This document shows, in pieces, positions 9,465 to 18,661 of a stretch of 64,000 nucleotides of DNA. Location of the stretch: positions 105,965-169,964 of the forward strand of contig JBBRTB010000007.1 in NCBI GenBank assembly GCA_038244815.1, read 5' to 3'. Numbering within the stretch: position 1 is the first letter of the stretch; every line of letters starts with the position of its first letter. Source of the DNA: DASVHS01 sp038244815 (lineage in GTDB: Bacteria > Acidobacteriota > Thermoanaerobaculia > Gp7-AA8). The translations under genes were made by a program, and so were the position numbers. The notes under the pieces were generated by a model, which did no database searches, had not been told where the DNA came from, and was given only the letters and a program-made list of their open reading frames with translations.

Positions 9465-11672
9465 ATGATCGGTCGTACCGTCTCGCATTACCGCATCACG
9501 TCACAGATCGGCGAAGGTGGCATGGGTGTGGTCTACGAAGCCGAGGACACGAACCTGGGGCGGCATGTCGCGCTCAAGTTTCTGCCAGCGGCGCTGGCCG
9601 GCGATGAGTCGCTGCTGCAGCGATTCCAGCGCGAGGCCCGCGCCGCGTCCTCGCTCAACCATCCCAACATCTGCACCATCCACGGCATCGAGCAATTCGA
9701 GTCGGAGCAGTTCATCGTCATGGAACTGCTCGACGGCGAGTCGCTCGCCGACCGCATCCGCCGCGGTCCGCTGGACATCGACTCGCTGCTCACGCTGGGC
9801 ATCCAGATCGTCGACGCGCTGGAGTCGGCGCACTCGAAGGGAATCGTCCATCGCGATCTCAAGCCGGCGAACATCTTCGTCACGTCGCGCGGCCAGGCCA
9901 AGATTCTCGACTTCGGTCTCGCCAAGATCGAGCGGCGGCAGGGAGCCGAGCCTTCGGCGATCCTCACCGCGGTTCGCAACGACGAGCTGACCTCGGCCGG
10001 CGCCACGGTGGGCACGGTCGCCTACATGTCGCCGGAACAGGCGCGCGGGCAGGTGACTGACACGCGGACCGATCTCTTCTCGTTTGGAACCGTGCTCTAT
10101 CAGATGTCGACAGGAGCTCTTCCGTTCCAGGGAGAGACGTCGGCCGTGGTGTTCGAATCGATTCTCAACCGCGAGCCGCCGCCGGCCACGCAGGTCAACG
10201 CCTCCGTTCCGGCGGATCTCAGCCGCATCATCAACCAGGCGCTGGAAAAGGATCGCGACCTCCGCTATCAGAGCGCCACCGAGCTCAAGACCGCGCTCAA
10301 GCGGCTGAAGCGCGACCTCGGCTCCGGCGGCAAGAGCGCGGCGGATTCGAGCGGCTCGCGGGCCAGCACGTCGTCGACGCGACGAGAGAACTCGATCGCC
10401 GTTCTCTACTTCGAGAATCTGAGCGGAGTGAAGGAAGACGAGTATCTGCGCGACGGAATCACCGAGGACATCACCACCGAGCTGTCGAAGATCAAGGGAC
10501 TGAAGACGTTCTCGCGCGCGATGGTGCTGGCGTATCGCGACAAGTCGGTGACGGCCGGTCAGGTAGGGCAGGAGCTCGGCGCGTCGTACGTGCTGGTGGG
10601 CAGTCTGCGCCGGGCCGGAGCGCGTCTGCGCATCAACGCCCAGCTCGTCGATACCACGACCGACTTCCCGCTCTGGTCCGAGCGCTACGACCGCGAGATG
10701 AAGGACGTATTCGAAGTGCAGGACGAGATCGCGCAGAAGATCGCGGCCGCCTTGCGCATCACGCTGTCACCGCAGGAACAGCAGGCGCTCTCGGCGAAAC
10801 CGACCGAGAACCTTCAGGCCTACGACCTCTATCTGCGCGGAAGGAACTACGCGCGCCGCGTGGGACGGCAGGACCTGCAGTTTGCATTGCAGATGTACGA
10901 GAACGCCGTGGCGCTCGATCCCGATTTTGCGCTCGCGCACGCGGGGCTGGCCAACGTCTGCGCTCAGTACTACTACCACTTCGAGCGCCAGCAGCAGTGG
11001 ATCGACCGCGCCATCGCGGCGACGCAGAAAGCGAGCGCCAACGGACACGATGCGCCGGAGATCAAGCTCGCCGAAGCGTGGGTGATCTTCGCTGAAGGGC
11101 GCTACGGAGAAGCGATCGACAGAATCCGGGCGGCGCTGGCGCGGACGCCCGATCTCGACGGCGGATACTACCTCCTGGGCCGTTCACTGTTCGCGGCCGG
11201 ACGCTATCAGGAAGTCGTGGACATGATGGAGGAGGCCCTGGCTCACGCCGGCGAGAACTACAACACCACCGTTCCGATCCACAACGCCCTCGGCGCGCTC
11301 GGCAAGAAGGACGCGCTGATGAACTACCTCCACCGCGAGGTCGAGGTGTACGAGTCGCACCTCAGGAAAGTGCCCGAGGATGCCCGTGCGCGTGTGCTGC
11401 TGGCCGGCGACTATGCCACGCAGGGACGCTTCGACGATGCCAAACGCGAAGCGAGCATGGCCATGGTCCTGCGTCCGGATGACTCGATGATCCTGTACAA
11501 CACCGCCTGCGTCTTCTGCGCGATGAACAACAAGACCGACGCGCTCATCGCCATCAAGAAAGCGTGGGAATCGGGTTATCGCGACGCCACCTGGACGCGC
11601 CAGGATCCCGATCTGGCCCCGCTGCACGGCGAGCCCGAGTTCGAGCGGTTGTATCCGGCACCGAGAAGCTGA
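9465..11672 (+). CDS. Serine/threonine protein kinase with TolB-like and TPR region
   Basis: A 735-residue protein. ATG 9465 is chosen because the kinase fold begins right after it (YRITSQIGEGGMGVVYEAED). Residues about 7-275 are a Hanks-type kinase with invariant Lys in 'HVALKFL', catalytic HRDLKPANI, DFGLA and 'GTVAYMSPEQARG'. Residues about 300-440 resemble the FlgO/TolB-like N-terminal domain seen with such kinases (SIAVLYFENLSG ... GASYVLVGSLRRAG). The rest (about 450-735) is tetratricopeptide repeats. There is no obvious transmembrane helix, so it is probably cytosolic. The substrates are unknown; the TPRs probably mediate protein binding. Confidence 0.93.
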   Translation: MIGRTVSHYRITSQIGEGGMGVVYEAEDTNLGRHVALKFLPAALAGDESLLQRFQREARAASSLNHPNICTIHGIEQFESEQFIVMELLDGESLADRIRRGPLDIDSLLTLGIQIVDALESAHSKGIVHRDLKPANIFVTSRGQAKILDFGLAKIERRQGAEPSAILTAVRNDELTSAGATVGTVAYMSPEQARGQVTDTRTDLFSFGTVLYQMSTGALPFQGETSAVVFESILNREPPPATQVNASVPADLSRIINQALEKDRDLRYQSATELKTALKRLKRDLGSGGKSAADSSGSRASTSSTRRENSIAVLYFENLSGVKEDEYLRDGITEDITTELSKIKGLKTFSRAMVLAYRDKSVTAGQVGQELGASYVLVGSLRRAGARLRINAQLVDTTTDFPLWSERYDREMKDVFEVQDEIAQKIAAALRITLSPQEQQALSAKPTENLQAYDLYLRGRNYARRVGRQDLQFALQMYENAVALDPDFALAHAGLANVCAQYYYHFERQQQWIDRAIAATQKASANGHDAPEIKLAEAWVIFAEGRYGEAIDRIRAALARTPDLDGGYYLLGRSLFAAGRYQEVVDMMEEALAHAGENYNTTVPIHNALGALGKKDALMNYLHREVEVYESHLRKVPEDARARVLLAGDYATQGRFDDAKREASMAMVLRPDDSMILYNTACVFCAMNNKTDALIAIKKAWESGYRDATWTRQDPDLAPLHGEPEFERLYPAPRS

Positions 11673-11705
11673 GCGCTCCGAAGGCTCAAGTGTATCGATG
11701 AGCGC

Positions 11706-12377
11706 TCATCGCGTCGCGGGCGCAGCGACGCCTTTGATGAGCAGCCAGAGCGCGAGCACGACCTGGAACACGGCCATCGGAATCCACAAGTACCAGGCTC
11801 CATTGACGAAGCCGGCCAGCTGCAGGGGAAGAACCGCCACGAGCAGTACCGACGCCAGCACGCCAAACCACGCCAGTGGGACAGGGACCATCCGTCCGCG
11901 CAGCAGGAGATACGAGAAGAGTGTGCTGCCTACGGCGAAGAAGACTGTACCGATGGGGATGCCTGGGACCGGCATCAGCAGAAACGCGCCGAGCGCGTTC
12001 ACGGTCGCGACGTCAGGAGCGCCCGGCCCGGTCCCCGCCGTCGCGAGCCACAGCAGTCCCAGCTTGAGCGGGATGCCGATCGCACCGATCACTCCTTCGC
12101 CAACGCGACAGACCAGGGCCAGCATGGCCAGCTCGTGGTCCTCGTCACGCGTGATCGCGTACAACGCCACGGCCAGCACGAGGGCCGAAAAGGACTCGAG
12201 CAGCGAAAGCACCACGCTGACCCGTACGTCTGACGCGTGCTCGGCGATGCGCGCGAGCATGGCGGCAGTCCCTTCGGCGTCGGTGGCCCGGGTCATCAGG
12301 AAATGAAGGGTGCTGCCGACCGCCGTGTAGAAGAGGAACATGAAGCCGGCCAGTCTTGCGTTCGTCGTGCGAGTCAT
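11706..12377 (-). CDS. DUF4386 family membrane protein
   Basis: A 223-residue, six- to seven-helix membrane protein with the DUF4386 pattern: N-terminal 'ARLAGFMFLFYTAVGS', a central region with an arginine-rich cytosolic turn, and C-terminal 'WFGVLASVLLVAV'. The function of the family is not established. An AAGGAAG ribosome site precedes the ATG. It lies 12 bp downstream of a second, diverged DUF4386 gene on the same strand, so the pair looks like a tandem duplication transcribed together. Confidence 0.8.
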   Translation of the reverse strand: MTRTTNARLAGFMFLFYTAVGSTLHFLMTRATDAEGTAAMLARIAEHASDVRVSVVLSLLESFSALVLAVALYAITRDEDHELAMLALVCRVGEGVIGAIGIPLKLGLLWLATAGTGPGAPDVATVNALGAFLLMPVPGIPIGTVFFAVGSTLFSYLLLRGRMVPVPLAWFGVLASVLLVAVLPLQLAGFVNGAWYLWIPMAVFQVVLALWLLIKGVAAPATR

Positions 12378-12389
12378 CTGTTCTTCCTT

Positions 12390-13136
12390 CTAACCGCCCT
12401 CTCCCCGGCCGCTTGCATGATCCGGCTTCGCCACCGCGGATGGCCGCAGTCCCCTGAACAGAAGCCAGAAGCCCATGGTCAGTTCGAAAACAAAGATAGG
12501 GCCGCCGTAAACCGATACGGACACGACCCGCGCAAGCTCTGGAAAGATGATGAACGCGAATGCGCACGCTCCCATCAGAAGGGACGCGAGCACTCCCCAG
12601 GCAGCCAATGCTCTCGGGATCAAGCGGGAGGTGAACCACAGGTAACAGAAGACGGTGCTCCGCAAGCCGGCCAATACCAGGCCGACGTTATATGTATCGT
12701 AATGGGCGCCGATCGACAGCCTGGCCATGGCCTGCAATCGGTTGGCTGCGAATACCTGCAGGTAGTCAGCACCGCTCAGGATTCGCAGAACGTCGAAGTC
12801 ACTCAGCGTCACGACGACCAGGATGGCGGTCTCGATCAGCCCCCAACCCGTTGCCAGCAGGGCCAGGCTCCGATTGATCGGCTCGAGGACCACGTATAGA
12901 GCGATGATCAGGACGACATCGATTGCGAAGACGGTGAGATTGCTGGCGATGCCCAGACGAAAGAGCCGCTCGTGCGTCACGATGTTCAGCGCAGTTTGCG
13001 CTGCATTGTCGATGACGACGAGCTGGCCGCGGACATAGAACTCAGCGAAGATGGCCGGGACCAGCGCACATAGATAGGCGAATCCCACAACGGTCGCTGC
13101 CTTGCGTTGCGAGTCGTCGACGGTGGCGATCGTCAT
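12390..13136 (-). CDS. DUF4386 family membrane protein
   Basis: A 248-residue multi-pass membrane protein. It begins 'RKAATVVGFAYLCALVPAIFAEF' and contains the family features 'VFAIDVVLIIALYVVLEPINRSLALLATGWGLIE', 'GLRSTVFCYLWFTSRLIPRALAAWG' and a final helix 'FELTMGFWLLFRGLRP'. The C-terminal tail is Gly/Glu-rich and disordered. The role is unknown. It is the upstream member of the DUF4386 pair. Confidence 0.82.
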   Translation of the reverse strand: MTIATVDDSQRKAATVVGFAYLCALVPAIFAEFYVRGQLVVIDNAAQTALNIVTHERLFRLGIASNLTVFAIDVVLIIALYVVLEPINRSLALLATGWGLIETAILVVVTLSDFDVLRILSGADYLQVFAANRLQAMARLSIGAHYDTYNVGLVLAGLRSTVFCYLWFTSRLIPRALAAWGVLASLLMGACAFAFIIFPELARVVSVSVYGGPIFVFELTMGFWLLFRGLRPSAVAKPDHASGRGEGG

Positions 13137-13361
13137 TTACAACCCTTGCAGTCTCGTCGACGCTCAATAAGAAGCTCCAGACCGTCGGCGCGGCGCGGCA
13201 CAAGTCATCGGTGGCGGCTTACAATTTTCGAATGACAACGGCCGCGAGGCCAGGGGCTTGTCGGGCCACGCATGGAGAATATCTGCACGCGCCAAGTGCG
13301 ACGTGCTGCCCCGTATTCTACATCTGGCGTGTACGTTTCAGGCGTTGCCGTTCCGTCCACT

Positions 13362-16300
13362 TCACGTACGCGGCAGCGGCTCGGAAGTCGACAACAGGCG
13401 TGCCAGGGCGTCCGCTTCGATGGCTGCGCTGAAATAGAAGCCCTGCGCTTCCGGACAACCACGGCGCAGCAGGAAGTCGAGCTGTCCGGCCGTCTCGACG
13501 CCTTCGGCGACGACGCGCAGGTCGAGCGTGCGGCTCACATCGATGACGGCTCCCACCATGGCCGCGCCTACGGCCTGGCCGACATGCTCGATGCAGGATC
13601 GGTCGATCTTCACGGCGTCGACCGGGAGGGCCTGCAGATGGCGGAGCGATGAATCGTGACTGCCGAAATTGCCGACAGCCAGCGACACGCCGGTCTGGCG
13701 CAGGAGATTGAGCAACGCTACGCTCGTGTCGACCTGGCGCAATGCCGTCTCCGTAATCTCGAGCTCCAGCAGCGACGGATCGATCCCGGTGGCGTCGATG
13801 GCGCGGCGAACCAGTGCCGCCAGGTCGCGCTGCTGGAACTGGCGCACGGAGATGTTCACGGCCATGCGCGGCGCTGGCAATCCGGCGTCGCACCACTCGC
13901 GGAGCTGGCGGCAGGCCGTGAACAGCACCCACTCCCCGAGAGGCAGAATCAGGCGGGTGTCTTCGGCAAGCGGGATGAAATCACTGGCCACCGCCAGGCC
14001 TCGCTCGGGATCGTTCCAGCGCACCAGTGCTTCCGTGCCCGCGAGCAACCGCGTGGCCAGCGACACCTGCGGCTGGTAGGCCAGCACGAGCTCATCGGCG
14101 CTCATGGCCTTCTGCAGGCGCGACTGCATCGAAAGCCGCTCCACGGCGCGTGTCTTCATCTGCTCGGTGCAGAGCTGATACGTATTCCGGCCCGCTTCCT
14201 TGGCGCGGTACATGGCTTTGTCGGCGTTGCGAAGCAGCGTGTCGTAGTCGGTGCCATCATCGGGAAAGACGGCCACGCCGACGCTGACCGAGATCTCGAT
14301 CGTTGCGCCGCCCACCACCGCCGGCTCTGCCACGGCTTCCAGAATTTTCTCGGCCACGCGCGCAGCGTCCTCCGGCTGCTTGAGGTCCGGAAGGATGATC
14401 GTGAACTCGTCGCCGCCGAAGCGTGCCACCGTGTCGGTCTGGCGGACGCAGCTGCGCAGGCGTGTGGCGATCTCCACGAGCAGCGCATCAGCGATGCTGT
14501 GACCGAAGGTGTCGTTGATGGTTTTGAAGCGGTCGAGATCGACGAACAGTACCGCCACGTTGGCGCGAGCACGTTTCGCCGCGAGCAGACTCAGCTCCAG
14601 ACGATCGGTGAACAGGCGCCGGTTCGGCAGTTCGGTCAGGGCGTCGTGGTACGCGTTGAACTCGATCTGCTGAGCGGCGCGTTTGCGATCGCTGATGTCG
14701 ACCGCGGTCATATGAATGAGTGCCTGCCCGCCGCGGCCGAGAAGCGAGACGTTGGCCAGTGCGGAGACGGGCACGCCGTCACGGCGCCTCAGATCGATCT
14801 CCATGCCCCGTACCGTGGGCGTTGCCTCCAGCCGGCGCCGGATTTCCTCCGAGTCGGAGGCGCGGTCGAACACTTCGCCCAGATCCCGCCCCGTCAACTC
14901 CCCGATCGGGTAGCCCGTCATTTCGGCGAACGTGGAATTGCAGTCGATGATCCGGCCTGCGAACGTGGCCAGACACACTCCCGCCGCGTTCTGTTCGAAG
15001 AGCAGCCGGTACCGGGCCTCGGAATCGCGCAGCGCTTCCTCCGCTGCCAGTCGTGCCGTCACGTCGCGGAAGCTCCATACCCGCAGCGGCGAATTGTCCA
15101 GATAGCGGCCGATGGAGTGCTGTTCCAGCCGCCGGCCATCCTTGAACTCCAGGACGTGAAGGCTCTCCACCTCGGGATGGACGCGCAACGCCTCCAGGCT
15201 GCGGAGAAACTCCGCCGGATCGTTCAATTGCTCGACGAGCTGGCTGATCAGGTCGCCGTCATCCTGCTGCTCCATCAACTCCGCCGGAATTCCCCACATG
15301 TCCGTGAAGCGCTGGTTCCAGGTGAGGACCCGTCCCTCCTGGCCGATCACGAGAATACCGTCGGCGGTCGAATCGAGCGTCGACTGCAGCAGCGTCACGG
15401 CGCGCCGGGCCTCCCACTCGTAGCGTTTCCGTTCGCGCAGATCGCGACCGATGATCACCGCGCCGGTGGTCTCTCCCTGGTGCGTGACCGGCGAATGGGA
15501 GAGCGTGAGCTCGATGGGCTGGTCCATCTTCGTGCGGAAGACATATTCGCGATCGCGCACCCAGCGGCCCGTCAGCGTGGAATCGCCTTCGTCGCTGGGA
15601 ACGAGGAGCTCTTCCAGACGGCGGCCGACGATCTCTTCGCGTCCGTATCCCAGAAACCCGCATGCCGCGTTGTTTGCGAACTGGATCCGCCCGTCGCGGT
15701 CGGCGACAAACAACAGGTCGCGCATGGCGTTGATGATCTCGTTGGCAGCCAGTGACGGTGTGATCGGCGCGACGCCATGTTTGCTGATCGTGTAGACGGC
15801 CACCGCCGTGTAGCCGAGCAGCGCCGCCCAGCCGAAGGGATAGATCGCCACGCCGAAGCTCGGCAGATAGTCGACCACCGCCACGTAACCGACGCCCAGC
15901 GCTACCGCGAAGAGACGGATGCGCCTGCGCTCGTTCCCTTTTGCATTTGGATAGGCGCGAATGATCTCGATTGCCGCGGCGGCCAGAAGGCCGCAGAAGA
16001 AGACGAGGTATGGCACCCCCACGGTGATGCTGTAAGCGGGATCGAATCCCCACCAGAACCGTCGCATGCCGGTGACAAGGTAGCTGGTGGCCAGGGTCAG
16101 AATCGAAAAGCAGGCGGCCAGAAGCCAGCCCAGAGCGGAGACGAGCCGCCGCCGTTTGGTGATGCGCAGAAGACTGGCCACGAACTGGTAGACCGCCGGA
16201 GCGATAAACGGCACGAAGGCACAGCCGATCTTCGCCCACATCGAGGCCGTGCGCTCGTCGACGGCCAGGTCCATGAACACGAATGAGGCCTGCCAGGCTG

Positions 16301-16451
16301 CGGCCAGGACCGACATGCTGAACATCGCCAACCCTGCCCGCGACGACCGCGTCGTGACGATGCGGATGGCCAGTAGGATCAGTACGCCTGCCGTGGCCGC
16401 CGGCGGGATCGCGTAAGGAGAAAGCTGGTATGCCGGATGAGCGAGTGCCAT
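13362..16451 (-). CDS. Membrane sensor with three PAS domains, GGDEF and a degenerate EAL domain
   Basis: A 1029-residue protein. Residues about 1-225 form a seven-helix N-terminal sensor region like those of histidine kinases. Three PAS-type domains follow (about 236-350, 355-470 and 475-600), then GGDEF (about 610-770) and EAL (about 785-1025). The GGDEF site is intact (FVDLDRFKTINDTFGHSIAD, ARFGGDEF), so diguanylate cyclase activity is predicted. The EAL domain keeps 'GTEALVRW', 'ELEITETAL', 'VKIDRS' and 'EGVET', but the metal-binding DDFG motif is replaced by 'GNFG', so phosphodiesterase activity is probably lost. It should make c-di-GMP in response to a signal sensed through the membrane or PAS domains. 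Confidence 0.92.
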   Translation of the reverse strand: MALAHPAYQLSPYAIPPAATAGVLILLAIRIVTTRSSRAGLAMFSMSVLAAAWQASFVFMDLAVDERTASMWAKIGCAFVPFIAPAVYQFVASLLRITKRRRLVSALGWLLAACFSILTLATSYLVTGMRRFWWGFDPAYSITVGVPYLVFFCGLLAAAAIEIIRAYPNAKGNERRRIRLFAVALGVGYVAVVDYLPSFGVAIYPFGWAALLGYTAVAVYTISKHGVAPITPSLAANEIINAMRDLLFVADRDGRIQFANNAACGFLGYGREEIVGRRLEELLVPSDEGDSTLTGRWVRDREYVFRTKMDQPIELTLSHSPVTHQGETTGAVIIGRDLRERKRYEWEARRAVTLLQSTLDSTADGILVIGQEGRVLTWNQRFTDMWGIPAELMEQQDDGDLISQLVEQLNDPAEFLRSLEALRVHPEVESLHVLEFKDGRRLEQHSIGRYLDNSPLRVWSFRDVTARLAAEEALRDSEARYRLLFEQNAAGVCLATFAGRIIDCNSTFAEMTGYPIGELTGRDLGEVFDRASDSEEIRRRLEATPTVRGMEIDLRRRDGVPVSALANVSLLGRGGQALIHMTAVDISDRKRAAQQIEFNAYHDALTELPNRRLFTDRLELSLLAAKRARANVAVLFVDLDRFKTINDTFGHSIADALLVEIATRLRSCVRQTDTVARFGGDEFTIILPDLKQPEDAARVAEKILEAVAEPAVVGGATIEISVSVGVAVFPDDGTDYDTLLRNADKAMYRAKEAGRNTYQLCTEQMKTRAVERLSMQSRLQKAMSADELVLAYQPQVSLATRLLAGTEALVRWNDPERGLAVASDFIPLAEDTRLILPLGEWVLFTACRQLREWCDAGLPAPRMAVNISVRQFQQRDLAALVRRAIDATGIDPSLLELEITETALRQVDTSVALLNLLRQTGVSLAVGNFGSHDSSLRHLQALPVDAVKIDRSCIEHVGQAVGAAMVGAVIDVSRTLDLRVVAEGVETAGQLDFLLRRGCPEAQGFYFSAAIEADALARLLSTSEPLPRT

Positions 16452-16580
16452 TTCTACACGGACTCGCTGCTATTGTGGGCGCTCGAACGGATCGGTGTCG
16501 AGCAAAACGATCAAGGACATGCTGCGCGTCGGATTGACGACGCTCATTTAATCGGATTGATTCCGCCGCTCCGTCTCGAA

Positions 16581-16619
16581 GCACAGACAGCACAGAAAGA
16601 ATCTCTGTGCTGCCTGTGC
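16581..16619. terminator. Long near-perfect hairpin between two minus-strand genes
   Basis: Two 15-base arms (16581-16595 and 16605-16619) pair with one mismatch around a nine-base loop. The hairpin lies just downstream of the minus-strand protease gene and could end its transcript. No clear U-tract follows on that strand, so an intrinsic terminator is only a possibility. Confidence 0.4.
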
Positions 16620-16644
16620 CTCTGTGTGCAAATCACGGCGTTAG

Positions 16645-18300
16645 CTAATGCCAGATGTTCACGCCGACGTCGTCCAGCAGGAACCAGGTGGGAGGTCCCT
16701 GACTCTGGACGCCGGTGAAGGAGATGCGGATCGTGGCGCCGCGGTAGCGGGTGATGTCGAAGCTCCGGCGCACATAGGTCGCGCAGGCATCCACGTTGCT
16801 GAACGTGCCCAGCGTTTCCAGAAGCGCGCCGTTCTTGTGGCGAATCTCGACGCTCAGAACGTCGTTCGGCGAAGACTTCTTGTCCTTCGTGACGATCCAC
16901 AGGTAGAGACTCAGTTCGCCCTTGCGAATCGTGGAGGGCACCGTCAGTGCTTCCGATGTGAGATGGAATGACTTCACCGACCCGCCGATGGCGGCATGGG
17001 AGTTTCCGCTGTGGGAGGGGAGGCTCATCATGTCGAGGAAATCTCGCCCACCACAGCCGGTGGGGTTGACCACCGTGCAGATGTCGGAAGTCCAGAAGGT
17101 CGTGCCGTAGTCAAAGCCCGGATCAGATAGCAGCTGCGCATCGCCGGTCACCGTGTTGAGCGCGCCGATCAGCGAAAAGAGCAGGCGGTTCGGCGAGCCG
17201 TTCCCGACGGAGCTGAGCACGTCGGGAGTGGCCTCGGACAGAATGGTCTGAGACACCGTGGCCGGCGAGGCATCCGGGTACTTCTCGAGACAAAGCGCGG
17301 CCACGCCGGAAACGAAAGGAGCGGATTCCGAGGTGCCGCTGGACACGGCCGTGGCCGTCGGGCTCGTGTACCAGTCGGAGAGGATGTCCGATCCCGGTGC
17401 GAACAGATCGACGCAGGCGCCGTAGTTCGAGTAGGAGGCCCGTTCATCGGTCTCCGTCGACGCCCCAACGGTGAGTGCTCCGGAGACTCGTGCCGGCGAG
17501 GACTGGCAGGCGTCGATGTTGTTGTTCCCGGCCGCGACGACGGTGGTCAAACCGGCGGCGAGCAGCTTGTTGACTTCCGCATCCAATGCCGACGAGCCGT
17601 CGCCGCCGAGACTCATGTTCACCACGGCTGGTTGTCCCCTCTGAGCGTGATCCGCGATGACCCAGTCGAGACCGGCCAGGAGCGTGGAGACACTCCCCGA
17701 CCCTCCGCAATCGAGAACGCGCACGGGAACGAGAGAGGACGATGGAGCCACTCCATTGGACGATCCCCCGATCACACCCGCCACGTGAGTGCCGTGACCG
17801 TTGCAGTCGTTCCACCCCAGGCCGTCGGCGAACGCGCTGAATCCGGCAGCGACCCGGCCGCCGAAATCGTCATGACCGGCGAAGATGCCGGTGTCGACGA
17901 CATACACGGTGACACCTGCGCCGGTTCCGGTGCTCACGTAGCTTCCGTCAAGCGGCAGAAAGCGCTGGTCGATCCGATCCGGGCCCCAGGTGGTGGCCGC
18001 GGAAATGGTGGAGTCTTCTTCGACGAACTGTACTCGCGGATCCAGGGCCAGCGCCTGCGCGTCGGCATCGGCGATCTCGACGGTGAGTGCTTTGATGCCG
18101 CGATCGTAAGTGTGCCGGACGTGACCGTCCTTGAGACCTCGCACGGTGTTCGCGAGCATTGTCGTATCTGTGCCGGACTGGAGAACCACGATGTACCGGC
18201 CTGGAATGTGCCGTGCGCTTCGGTGGACTTGTCCATCGCCACCAAAGACAGTCGTGGTCAACAGAACAACTCCTGCGAACAACAGTGCTGCTCTTCTCAT
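16645..18300 (-). CDS. Secreted subtilisin-like serine protease (S8, proteinase K type)
   Basis: A 551-residue preproprotein. It has a signal peptide (about 1-20, ending VFGGD), an I9-type propeptide (about 32-100, 'IPGRYIVVLQSG' to 'VQFVEEDS') and an S8 catalytic domain (about 105-375). The triad is Asp in 'VYVVDTGI', His in 'NGHGTHVAG' and Ser in 'GTSESAPFVSG'. Here SESAP replaces the common SMAAP but keeps the serine. The C-terminal part (about 385-551) looks like a beta-sandwich module ending 'GPPTWFLLDDVGVNIW', probably for substrate binding. An extracellular protein-degrading role is inferred. It is divergent from the 18662 sensor across an AT-rich intergenic region. Confidence 0.93.
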   Translation of the reverse strand: MRRAALLFAGVVLLTTTVFGGDGQVHRSARHIPGRYIVVLQSGTDTTMLANTVRGLKDGHVRHTYDRGIKALTVEIADADAQALALDPRVQFVEEDSTISAATTWGPDRIDQRFLPLDGSYVSTGTGAGVTVYVVDTGIFAGHDDFGGRVAAGFSAFADGLGWNDCNGHGTHVAGVIGGSSNGVAPSSSLVPVRVLDCGGSGSVSTLLAGLDWVIADHAQRGQPAVVNMSLGGDGSSALDAEVNKLLAAGLTTVVAAGNNNIDACQSSPARVSGALTVGASTETDERASYSNYGACVDLFAPGSDILSDWYTSPTATAVSSGTSESAPFVSGVAALCLEKYPDASPATVSQTILSEATPDVLSSVGNGSPNRLLFSLIGALNTVTGDAQLLSDPGFDYGTTFWTSDICTVVNPTGCGGRDFLDMMSLPSHSGNSHAAIGGSVKSFHLTSEALTVPSTIRKGELSLYLWIVTKDKKSSPNDVLSVEIRHKNGALLETLGTFSNVDACATYVRRSFDITRYRGATIRISFTGVQSQGPPTWFLLDDVGVNIWH

Positions 18301-18661
18301 AGTGACGTGAATTCTAGTCTCGCCGTCGCGCTAATACAATATTGCCATTACACGCAGTCATTATGCAGGGGTAGCGTTAATGACTCTCCATAATGAGTCG
18401 AACGACACGAAAAGTATATCCGTCGATACAGTCAAAATCTATCGACAGGTATACCCGGCTATGTCGAAACTCATGCTTGCCTATGGCGAATGGCAGTTCT
18501 CTCTACAACCAACGATAGAAATTGGGTATATACATCTTTCAATGTAGCGCGGCGCCGTTGTATGTAATTACAATTGCTATGCATTGGCAGCAACGCTTCA
18601 TTGTGATGATCCTTTGACAGAGTCACACCAACGGTACTAGCATGAACGAATCGCCTTTCAG
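18301..18661. promoter_or_regulatory. AT-rich divergent promoter region with a large palindrome
   Basis: This 361-bp gap separates the divergent protease and propeller/GGDEF/EAL genes and is clearly richer in A and T than its surroundings. A palindrome with 15-base arms (18414-18428 and 18440-18454, 13 of 15 paired, 11-base spacer) sits near its centre. The inner 7-base arms GTCGATA/TATCGAC are perfect. A smaller inverted pair GACTC/GAGTC lies just before it (about 18382-18399). Such a site could be an operator shared by both promoters. No coding potential was found. Confidence 0.5.
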
